Shown here: one piece after another, positions 26,957 through 34,802 of the stretch
Layout: every line of letters starts with the position of its first letter
Position numbering within the stretch: position 1 is the stretch's first letter
Assembly (NCBI GenBank): GCA_963708245.1
Contig: OY970201.1
Coordinates: 1,922,001 to 1,986,000 of the forward strand
DNA length: 64,000 bases
DNA from: CAVYXK01 sp963708245
GTDB taxonomy: Bacteria > Pseudomonadota > Alphaproteobacteria > Acetobacterales > Acetobacteraceae
Direction of reading: 5' to 3'
Translations under genes and position numbers: made by a program
Notes under the pieces: model-generated
Seen by the model: the letters and a program-made list of their open reading frames with translations, nothing else
Database searches by the model: none
What the model was told of the DNA's origin: nothing

Positions 26957-27222
26957 GTCACTCACGTCCGTGCCGTTACGATGCCTGCATCCGTGGCCTA
27001 TTCGACCCAGTTCGTGCTGGAACCTTAGGACATTCCTCAGGAGTAAGGTAGGTGCGCCGCGCAGCAGCCGACGCCGGCGGGTGTCGAGGGACATTTGTCG
27101 CCCGCCACCTATCCGAAAATGCGCGTGGATCGTGATGGCGACGGGGGTGCCACTGACCTTTGGGGTGTTTGGGCACCCAACGACGATCATCGGCCCGCGC
27201 GGGACACACATGGCCACTTGGA

Positions 27223-28180
27223 TCACGAACGTCCCGCAAGGATCATGGACGAGACATCAGGTCCGATACTGGCCCCGCTGTCGCGGCCGACCCGGCTGCG
27301 TCGACTGAGTTCAGGAAACGGCAGGCTCTGGTCAAGCCGACCACGGTCATACGCATAGGAATCCGTGTAGCCGCTCAACAAGAGCTTCCAGATATAGCGG
27401 AGACCGCCGCCGCTCCCCAACATGGCGGCAATGCGGCTTGCCACATTGCTCGTGCAGTTGTCGGTCAGAGTATTGTAGAACTGCGGCGTCTTCGCCAGCA
27501 GCCTAGGAGTCCCGGGCGTGGTATGGAGGGGGTAGATGTATACGCGCTCCCGCCGCCGGTGCGCACGCCGATGAGGTCTCTTTCGTCAGCGATGACGTAG
27601 ATCAGTTCGTAGTTCCGAAAGAAGTCGCCTAGAGTTCGAGGAGTCCTGTCCAGCAGCGCGGAGTGTCTCCACGGAGACCGCCAGATGGCGTGCGTCAGCG
27701 AATGTCAAACTGACGAAGACATGGGCGATTTCGTCGCCGGCCCAGTAGGACATCACGAGATCGACGCCCTTCACCTCGTTCAGGTTGAACGCTGTGTCGT
27801 AGTAGCGGGGGATCGCGGTCGTCTCGGAGGTCCAGGCAAAGTCGCGGATCCATGCCGCGAAAGGCAACGACGAGGTCGCGGTCGCCGGCGATATCGGACA
27901 GCGCAATTCCGATGTTGATGACCACCGAGGCAAGTATGAGGGCTCTGGCAAGAATCGCAATCGGTGCCTTCGACCACCGGAATAGCGCCACGTCCTGGGG
28001 TGGCTCATGCACTATCCAGAACCAGCGATAGAAGCCAGTCAAAGCCACGGCCGCGGCCAGCAAGCCTCCAATCTGGGACATGTCCGTGCCGAACTGGGTC
28101 AGAGTGATGCGAGCTCCGCAGTTTGCCAGCGCATCGGAGACGAACGCGTTGGGGACAACCGATCCGGCCCAACAGGCCAA
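27223..28180 (-). pseudogene. DUF4105 (Lnb N-terminal-like periplasmic domain) protein, multiple frameshifts
   Basis: Three minus-strand frames together rebuild one protein. The first has two N-terminal membrane helices (MSQIGGLLAAAVALTGFYRW to ALILASVVINIGIALSD). The second carries the domain start RDFAWTSETTAIPRYYDTAF, then GVDLVMSYWAGDEIAHVFVS and DARHLAVSVET. The third continues FFRNYELIYVIADERDLIGV and later LTDNCTSNVASRIAAMLG with the conserved NC. Frame changes fall near 27850 and 27640. The 5' end runs into an IS3 element at 28222. The gene is dead or the sequence has errors. Confidence 0.7.
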
Positions 28181-28289
28181 ATCTCAGGGGGTCAATTTTG
28201 GACGCCGATCCCCCAGCTCACGGAGTGCGCCCCTGCGGGTGGACAGATTAAGCGATTGGATTTGACCCTCCCTGCTGGGCTTTCGGAGG

Positions 28290-28649
28290 ATGGAAGCCAT
28301 GACGAAGCACCGGTCTCACAGCGCGGCATTCAAGCGGCAGGTCGCTGAGGAGTTCCTCGCGGGGGAGACGCTGCACGCGTTATCCACGCGCCACGACATC
28401 TCGCGGCAGCTGATCCGGATTTGGGTCGGCAAGTTCGAAGCCGGCGCGCTCGACGATGACGTGCAGGCGGCGGACCTGATCCAGGAGTATGAGGCCAAGA
28501 TCGCCGCCCTGGAACGGATGGTCGGACGCCAGGCGCTGGAGATTGAGCTGCTAAAAGGGGCTTTGAAGCACGCACCCCGGCCGACAAGCGCGAGCACCTC
28601 CGTCGTCACCGGCCCGGTGACGTCTCGGTCAGGCGGGGGTGCGAACTGA
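28290..28649 (+). CDS. IS3-family OrfA
   Basis: A 119-residue helix-turn-helix protein with MTKHRSHSAAFKRQVAEEFL and LSTRHDISRQLIRIWVGKFE. A leucine-zipper-like segment (AKIAALERMVGRQALEIELL) leads to the usual OrfA C-terminus. It overlaps OrfB by one base, as in IS3 elements that use a frameshift or reinitiation to make the fused transposase. Confidence 0.8.
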   Translation: MEAMTKHRSHSAAFKRQVAEEFLAGETLHALSTRHDISRQLIRIWVGKFEAGALDDDVQAADLIQEYEAKIAALERMVGRQALEIELLKGALKHAPRPTSASTSVVTGPVTSRSGGGAN

Positions 28650-29108
28650 TGGGTCTCGCGCGGTCCACCTTTTATGACGTAGCGTCTGTTACTTTGGCCG
28701 CTGACGAGCTCGTCGCCCGCATTGGCGCGATCTGCGACGAGTTCGAGTGTTATGGCTACCGGCGGGTCGGGGCAGCGCTGCGCCATCAGGGCGTGGTGGT
28801 GAATGGCAAGAAGCTTCGTCGCCTGATGCGTGAGCGCGGTCTGCAGCCGAAGCGGCGCCGTCGCTACGTCAATGAGCCGCCGCGGCAATCCGTACGACAA
28901 CGCCAAGGCAGAAAGCTTCATGAAAACCTTGAAGGTCGAGGCGATCTATCTGGCAGGCTACGAGACGGTTCGAAGACGTTACCGCCGACCTTCCACGTTC
29001 ATCGACGACGTCTACAACAGCAGAAGACTTCACTCGGCGCTCGGCTATCTCAGCCCTGTGCAGTTCGAGGATCAACAGGCCCAGAAGACGGTCAAAACGG
29101 CAGCCTGA
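28649..29108 (+). pseudogene. IS3-family OrfB with deleted catalytic core
   Basis: The start is intact (MGLARSTFYDV, then FECYGYRRVGAALRHQGVVV and GLQPKRRRRY). Near 28870 the frame jumps to the C-terminal part, which is in another frame: SRRGNPYDNAKAESFMKTLK, VYNSRRLHSALGYLSPVQFE. The two catalytic Asp residues of the rve core are lost and only the Glu region (NAKAESF) remains. The protein is non-functional. Confidence 0.8.
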
Positions 29109-29258
29109 TCCTGTCCACCCGCAGGGGCGCACTCCATCAGGGGGTCAAAATTGCACGCCGAAACACAAGTACGGGCTGGATCACAAGACCCAAAGCCGCT
29201 GCTGCGAGCAGCATCCGCAGCCGGGCCGCATGTGCGGGGACCCTATCTGCCGGGGCGC

Positions 29259-29636
29259 TCATTTGCCGAGGTACTTCTGCTGGAGGGCCTTGAAATCGGC
29301 GAGCGTTGCAGGGCAGGTCGCCTTATCGAATGGGTGCCCGGTGCCGTAGCCGAACGATCCGCTGAAGATGAACGCCGCTTGCAGGCCGAAATGCGTGGCG
29401 ATCTGGGTCGCAAGCTGCAGCGCATCCTGGCCAACGCGGGCGCGCGCTTCCTCGTTGGTGCAGACGAATGCCTCGCCCGACATCACGCCGACCTTGCGAA
29501 TTCCCAGCATGAACTCCTCGTCGGCATCGCTACCCTTCTTAGGCTCGTTCTGGGCAGAAGCGGTCGTGGCGAGGCTGGCAAGCAGAACCGTGGCCAGAAT
29601 AGCAGCCGGCACGCGGGACTTTCGAAGGAACTTCAT
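29259..29636 (-). CDS. Small exported protein of unknown function
   Basis: About 125 residues starting at ATG 29636, which has GGGGAG eight bases upstream. (ATG 29642 is too close to that site.) A signal peptide ends near TTASAQ. The mature part has two cysteines (FVCTNEE and KATCPATL) that could form a disulfide, and a central helix ALQLATQIATHFGLQAAF. It lies 100 bp downstream of the AspT-type gene on the same strand and may be the last gene of the decarboxylase operon. Confidence 0.7.
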   Translation of the reverse strand: MKFLRKSRVPAAILATVLLASLATTASAQNEPKKGSDADEEFMLGIRKVGVMSGEAFVCTNEEARARVGQDALQLATQIATHFGLQAAFIFSGSFGYGTGHPFDKATCPATLADFKALQQKYLGK

Positions 29637-29736
29637 GGGCATACTCCCCGATTGTCGATTGCACGCAAGAACGATACAGTCTAGCCGAATCGGTCGAACT
29701 GATGTTGTTGCGGATCGCGGAGCGCAGCGATCCTAT

Positions 29737-31416
29737 TCAGGCCAGAAGCGCCACGATCACGGTACCCCACAAGGCCAGCAGGACATTGCCGACCGCATAG
29801 GAGACGCCATAGCCAAGCGTGGGGACAGAGCTCTTTGCCGCTTCCTGAACCGCCGCGAGAGCAGGGGTGGCAGTGCCCGCACCGGCACAGACGCCCAGAA
29901 GAATCCCAGGATGCATCTTGAAGAGCCGATGCCCCACGAGGACACCCACCACGTGGGGAACAATCACCGTGACGATGCCGGCGATGACGAGAGAGATGCC
30001 GCTGGTCTGCAATCCCCGCACGAAGTCCGGTCCGGCAGCGAGACCAACTACCGCGACGAAGCCAGTAAGACCTAAAGATTCGAAAATCCACAGCGTTGGG
30101 GTTGGAATGCGGCCAATCAACGGCCGAAGTGAGTGGAACCAACCCCAGAGCAGGCCGCCCAGCAGGACGCCGACACTGAGCGAGAAGCCGATTTCCAGTT
30201 TGCCGAAAGCTAGTGCGGGAATGCCGATCAGCGCGCCAACGACGATGCCGGCGGAGACGAACACCATATCAGTGGTTTCCCCCGGACGATCGGCAACGCC
30301 CATGGCGCTGACCGCAGCTTCCACGTGCCGGTGGGTGCCGACCACGGTGAGGATGTCGCCGCGCTGCACCTTCAGTTCCGCTTCGATCGGCATTTCGATC
30401 CTGTTGCGCAGCACCCGGTGAAGATAAACGCCGCGGGCGAAGGGTTCTTCCGAAAGATCGCGCAGAGTTTCGCCATCGACATGAGCGTTGGTGACGAATA
30501 CGTCCACCTGCTCGGCCGGCACGTCCAGCAGTTCCGGGTCCTCAACTTCCGGCAAGCTGGGGTCCACCTGCTGCACCAGGACGCCGCGCCGCCCTGAGAT
30601 GGCGGCGACGTCGCCGGCGCGGAGCACCGTGTTGGCATCAGCTTCGATGATCTTGCCATCACGGCGGACGCGTTCGACAAAGAAGCGCTCGTCGGGCAGG
30701 ATGTCCTCGACCGGTTTGCCAATAAAATTGCTTCCTTCGGGGATGCTGTACGAACGAAGTTCGATGCGCCGATAGGCGGAGACAATACCCGGCTGTTTGC
30801 GACCGCCGCCAGCCATGCGTGCTTCGTATTCAGCGCATTCCTTCGCGAGATCAACGCCCATCAGCCGAGGTGCGATCTGCGACAGGAACCAGGCGGCGCC
30901 GACGACGCCGATCAGGTAAGTGACTGCAAAGGCAACGGGAATGTGGTTGGTCATTACCGTGCGGGCGGCATCACCGATATCCAACCGGCTGATGGCGTCG
31001 CCGGTGGTGCCTATCGTGGCTGACTCGGTGAGCGCACCAGCGATCACGCCGCCAGCAGTTCCGGGATCGTAGCCGAATACACGGGCAACAAGATAAGCGG
31101 TGAACAGGCCGGTGACAGCGATGATGGAGGAGATGGCGGCCTGGGCTAATCCGTCCTTACGCAATCCCTGAAAGAACTGCGGGCCGCAACGGTAGCCGAT
31201 GGAGAACAGGAACAGCACGAAGAAGCACTGCTTGACCTCTGGCGAGACCTTGATTCCAAGTTGGCCAACAAGCACGCCCGCAAGAAGCGTGCCTGTGACG
31301 GCGCCGAGCGAGAAGCCGCGGAAGCGCAATCTCCCCAACATGTAACCGATGGCCAAGGTCAGGAAGAACGCGACCTCTGTGTGCTGACGTAAGGCGTCGA
31401 CGAACCAACTGATCAT
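29737..31416 (-). CDS. aspT: Aspartate:alanine antiporter family protein (AspT-type), first copy
   Basis: A 559-residue AAEx-family exchanger. Five or so helices (GYMLGRLRFRGFSLGAVTGT, LFLFSIGYRCGPQFFQGLRK) come first. A large cytoplasmic region with two TrkA_C-like domains (about residues 205-375) follows, and then a second membrane half (LWGWFHSLRPLIGRIP, GVCAGAGTATPALAAVQE). AspT exchanges external aspartate for internal alanine, an electrogenic step that drives proton motive force when coupled to decarboxylation. It lies 24 bp downstream of the aspartate decarboxylase gene, which strongly supports aspartate/alanine as the pair. Confidence 0.85.
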   Translation of the reverse strand: MISWFVDALRQHTEVAFFLTLAIGYMLGRLRFRGFSLGAVTGTLLAGVLVGQLGIKVSPEVKQCFFVLFLFSIGYRCGPQFFQGLRKDGLAQAAISSIIAVTGLFTAYLVARVFGYDPGTAGGVIAGALTESATIGTTGDAISRLDIGDAARTVMTNHIPVAFAVTYLIGVVGAAWFLSQIAPRLMGVDLAKECAEYEARMAGGGRKQPGIVSAYRRIELRSYSIPEGSNFIGKPVEDILPDERFFVERVRRDGKIIEADANTVLRAGDVAAISGRRGVLVQQVDPSLPEVEDPELLDVPAEQVDVFVTNAHVDGETLRDLSEEPFARGVYLHRVLRNRIEMPIEAELKVQRGDILTVVGTHRHVEAAVSAMGVADRPGETTDMVFVSAGIVVGALIGIPALAFGKLEIGFSLSVGVLLGGLLWGWFHSLRPLIGRIPTPTLWIFESLGLTGFVAVVGLAAGPDFVRGLQTSGISLVIAGIVTVIVPHVVGVLVGHRLFKMHPGILLGVCAGAGTATPALAAVQEAAKSSVPTLGYGVSYAVGNVLLALWGTVIVALLA

Positions 31417-31440
31417 GATACCCTCTTTGGGGCGCAGTGC

Positions 31441-33051
31441 TCAGCCCTTTGCTCGCTTCGCTGCCTCGTATTCCCGAACATAGCCGGTGGCGACAGAACG
31501 AACCGCTCGGCCGATATTGGCGTAGGCCTCATCGTCGAGATTTGCGAACGACACCCGTGCAGACCAGTTTGGGGCGGCGAAACCGCCCCCGTTCAGCAGC
31601 ACGATGCCGTGTTCCTCGGCGAGGCGGAACACGATGTCGAGCGGATGAACGTTGGCCTTCACATAGGCCAGCACCTCCGGTGACACGTTGTTCTTCAGCC
31701 AGAACTCCAGATCGAACAGGCCGTAATAGGCGTCATAGGTTGGCCACGCCTTGATATCGAGCCCTAGGCTTTCGACGGCGAGGCGGAAACGGTGATGCAC
31801 GATCTCCATGCAGGCCTTCTGGTATTCCTTGCCCTTGTCCATAAGTTCGAACAGCGAGAACATGGTCATCATCACTTGCTGCGGCAGCGATAGGCCGGCA
31901 GTGTGGTTGAGCGCAACATCGCGGCTGTCGGCTACAATTCTATCGATGAATTTGACGTCGCGCGGCGTAAGCGTGAGCGTCCCATACCGTCGATCCAGCG
32001 CTTCTTTGATGCTCTCGGGATGCGCGCCGATCATCTGGTCGATGATATTGTCTTGATGCAGGGCGATGACGCCCAGCCGCCAACCGGTGCAGCCGAAGTA
32101 CTTCGAGTACCAGTAGACTCCGATCGTGTTGCGCGGCAGCGCGCCCAGCAGCGAGCGAAAGCCGTGAACGAATGTGCCGTAAACGTCATCGGTGAGGAGG
32201 ATCAGGTCGGGGCGCTTCGTCTTTACGATTTGGACCAGCAGATCTATTGAGTTGGCATCGAGCGCGACACCGGTCGGGTTGCCGGGATTAACCAGGAAGA
32301 ACGCCTTGACTTTTGGATCCTCAAGCTGTCGAAAATCTGCTGCGGTGAACTGGTAGGTATCCTCGCGCTCGGCGCGGATGTTGACGATGTTCAGGCCGTA
32401 GTCCTCGAGATGCGGCATCTCGAGGTAAGGCGTGAAGATCGGCACGCCGAGGGCGATCGTATCCCCAGGATTGAGCAGACGCGCGGCCTTTAGCGACTTG
32501 AAGATATAGCACATCGCAGCGGTGCCGCCCTCGACCGCGTAGAGATCGAACTTGCCGCTCGGGCGCGGCTCGCCGCACATCGCCCACATCAGGTATTCGT
32601 GGACAATCTGCTCGTTGTGCACGAGCATACGATCAGGCACCGGATAGTTATCGCCGATAATGCTGTCCACCAGCTCATGTACGAACGCGTCGGGCTTGAA
32701 GCCGAACCTCTCGATAGCGTAGTGGACCATTGAGCCAAGGAACGCGGCGCCCGGGCTGTCGGTGTGATGCGCGAGCCACGCGTCGAGGCGGGCAGCGATA
32801 CCCGGAGCCTGCGGCATTCCGCCCACGCCCGCGGGCAGATCCATGGCTCGTTTGCTCTCGGTGATTGCGAACTGACCGAGCAGGAAGAATGCCTCGCGGG
32901 GCTTCGTCGCGATCCAATTGGGGTTGCCACGGCCAGCGTTGAGGAAGGCAAGGTTGGATTGCGAGCTGGTGCGCCTGGCGATCTTGATCAGTTCGTCCTT
33001 GACCTCGAACGGGCCCAGCGTCTCGTATTTGCGGAGGCTGATGGTTGCCAT
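31441..33051 (-). CDS. aspD: Aspartate 4-decarboxylase (bifunctional aminotransferase)
   Basis: A 536-residue fold-type I PLP enzyme, the usual length for L-aspartate beta-decarboxylase. It converts aspartate to alanine plus CO2, using one cytoplasmic proton. Visible landmarks are the substrate region LNAGRGNPNWI, FFLVNPGNPTGVALD, DDVYGTF and the PLP lysine in YWYSKYFGCTGWRLG. The C-terminal RVSFANLDDEAY supports the family. It sits between two AspT-type antiporter genes on the same strand (47 bp and 24 bp gaps), forming the classical decarboxylase/antiporter energy and acid-tolerance pair. Confidence 0.92.
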   Translation of the reverse strand: MATISLRKYETLGPFEVKDELIKIARRTSSQSNLAFLNAGRGNPNWIATKPREAFFLLGQFAITESKRAMDLPAGVGGMPQAPGIAARLDAWLAHHTDSPGAAFLGSMVHYAIERFGFKPDAFVHELVDSIIGDNYPVPDRMLVHNEQIVHEYLMWAMCGEPRPSGKFDLYAVEGGTAAMCYIFKSLKAARLLNPGDTIALGVPIFTPYLEMPHLEDYGLNIVNIRAEREDTYQFTAADFRQLEDPKVKAFFLVNPGNPTGVALDANSIDLLVQIVKTKRPDLILLTDDVYGTFVHGFRSLLGALPRNTIGVYWYSKYFGCTGWRLGVIALHQDNIIDQMIGAHPESIKEALDRRYGTLTLTPRDVKFIDRIVADSRDVALNHTAGLSLPQQVMMTMFSLFELMDKGKEYQKACMEIVHHRFRLAVESLGLDIKAWPTYDAYYGLFDLEFWLKNNVSPEVLAYVKANVHPLDIVFRLAEEHGIVLLNGGGFAAPNWSARVSFANLDDEAYANIGRAVRSVATGYVREYEAAKRAKG

Positions 33052-33098
33052 GGGAATCTCCGGAACACTGGTGGGTGATGGGGATCAGGGGTGCGACA

Positions 33099-34790
33099 TC
33101 AAGCCAGCAACATCACGATCACCATCCCCCAGATGGTCAGGAGCGTGTTGCCGACGGCGTACGTCACGGTGTAGCCAAGGGCTGGTACCTGGCTCTTGGC
33201 GTTTTCGCAGATCATGCCCAACGCGGCTGTGGTGGTGCGCGCACCGGCGCAGCAGCCCAGCAGGATCGCCGGGTCGAAGCGGAACAGAAACTTGCCTACG
33301 TACATTGCCAAGATCAGCGGCACCGAGGTAGCGACGACACCCCACAGGAACAGGCTGATGCCCTGTGTTTGCAGCCCGGCGATGAAGCCAGGACCGGCCG
33401 AGATGCCAACCACGGCGATGAAGACGTTGAGGCCGACCGAGTTCATGAACCACACGGTCGAGGAAGGGATGCGTCCGAAGGTTGGCCTAACCGAGCGCAG
33501 CCAGCCGAACACCAGGCCGGCAATCAGCGCGCCTCCCGCAGTGGAAAGTGTCAGGGGCACGCCGCCCACCTTCAGCACCAAGGCACCGATCAGCGCACCC
33601 AATGTGATTGCACCGCCGATAAAGGCAACGTCCGCGACATCGCCTGCACGATCGGGAACACCTAGCAGCTCTGTCGCCGCGGCAACGTCCTGCGGCCGGC
33701 CTACAATGGTGAGAATATCGCCACGGTCCACCCGAGTGTTAGGCAGGATCGGAATGACGGTCGCGATGGCGCCACGCACGATCCGGCGCAGGTAGACGCC
33801 GCGGGCAGCAGGCAGCGAGGCAAGTTCCGCCAGCGTCTTGCCGTCAACTTTCTTGTTCGTAACGTACACATCGACGCCTTCCACCGGTAGGTTGAGCAGC
33901 TCGGCATCGTTGACTTCCTGCGCGGCCGGCCCGAGTACTCCCACCAGCACGTCGCGCGGACCGGCAACTGCGACAATGTCGCCTTCTTGCAGGACGGTGT
34001 CTGCGGTGGCGTCCTCTATTTTGCCGTTGCGTCGGATCCGTTGGATGAAAACGCGCGCGCCGCTCACCAGCGCTTCGGCCCCCACCACCGTCAGGCCGAC
34101 GGCGCGACCGCCGGTTGCCACGCGGAAGGCTCGCAGCTCCCACCGATGCCAGGCCGAGCCGGCACCGCCCATCTCCACCGCGCCGCCCTGCCGCGCTTCA
34201 TATGCTTTGCACGCCGCGACCAGGTCGATGCCGAGCATCTTCGGCCCGAAAAGGGCGAGTAAGACTGCCGAGCCAACTGTGCCAAAGATGTAGGTCACAG
34301 CATAGGCTATCGGCATCGCATCCAGCAGAGCCTTCGCCTGTTCAGGCGGCATACCAAGGCGATTGATAGCGTCGGTCGCGAGTCCCATCGAGGCGGAGAT
34401 TGTCTGCGATCCGGCGTACAAACCAGCCGCGTAGCCGAGGTTGTAGCCTGCAAGCTTGGCGACGATGACCGGCGCGGCCAAACAGAACACGCAGACGACA
34501 GCCGCGAAGAGCGCCTGCGGTACTCCGTCTGAAGCGATGCCGCGCACGAACTGCGGTCCGACGCCGTAGCCGACAGCAAACAGGAAAATCAGGAAGAAGA
34601 CCGACTTCACCTGTGGCGAGACCGTGATGCCGAGCTGCCCTATCACCACGGCCGCGATGAGAGTCGAGGTGACAGCGCCGAGGCCGATGCCTCGATAGCT
34701 GAAGCTGCCGACATAGTAGCCGATGGCCAGCGACAGAAAGATAGCGATTTCAGGATAGTGTCTTAGTGTCGCGGCAAACCATTCGAACAT
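33099..34790 (-). CDS. Aspartate:alanine antiporter family protein (AspT-type), second copy
   Basis: A 563-residue paralogue of the protein at 29737-31416 with the same architecture: N-terminal helices (IGYYVGSFSYRGIGLGAVTS, FLFAVGYGVGPQFVRGI), two TrkA_C-like domains in the middle and a second membrane half (GCCAGARTTTAALGMICENA). The TTT/CAGA motif differs from the TAT/CAGA of the first copy in the likely substrate region, so it may exchange a different amino acid. It lies 12 bp downstream of the large PLP decarboxylase gene and probably carries the substrate and product of that enzyme. Confidence 0.8.
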   Translation of the reverse strand: MFEWFAATLRHYPEIAIFLSLAIGYYVGSFSYRGIGLGAVTSTLIAAVVIGQLGITVSPQVKSVFFLIFLFAVGYGVGPQFVRGIASDGVPQALFAAVVCVFCLAAPVIVAKLAGYNLGYAAGLYAGSQTISASMGLATDAINRLGMPPEQAKALLDAMPIAYAVTYIFGTVGSAVLLALFGPKMLGIDLVAACKAYEARQGGAVEMGGAGSAWHRWELRAFRVATGGRAVGLTVVGAEALVSGARVFIQRIRRNGKIEDATADTVLQEGDIVAVAGPRDVLVGVLGPAAQEVNDAELLNLPVEGVDVYVTNKKVDGKTLAELASLPAARGVYLRRIVRGAIATVIPILPNTRVDRGDILTIVGRPQDVAAATELLGVPDRAGDVADVAFIGGAITLGALIGALVLKVGGVPLTLSTAGGALIAGLVFGWLRSVRPTFGRIPSSTVWFMNSVGLNVFIAVVGISAGPGFIAGLQTQGISLFLWGVVATSVPLILAMYVGKFLFRFDPAILLGCCAGARTTTAALGMICENAKSQVPALGYTVTYAVGNTLLTIWGMVIVMLLA

Positions 34791-34802
34791 GAGCGTGTCC
34801 CC

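Larger units (their letters stand above)
28222..29135 (+). mobile_element. IS3-family element with internal deletion
   Basis: Perfect 25-bp inverted repeats bound the element at 28222-28246 and 29111-29135; each begins GGAGTGCGCCCC and ends GTGGACAG. OrfA is intact, but OrfB lacks the central integrase core, so the 914-bp element is about 500 bp shorter than a usual IS3 member. It can move only with help in trans. Outside both ends lies a similar TCAGGGGGTCAA sequence in the same orientation, so the element probably sits inside an older repeat. Confidence 0.85.

Noticed and set aside
29737..34790. TrkA-like potassium channel regulators
   Set aside because: TrkA_C-like domains are embedded between two membrane halves in the AAEx antiporter layout and lie next to aspartate decarboxylase, so AspT-type exchange is the better call.
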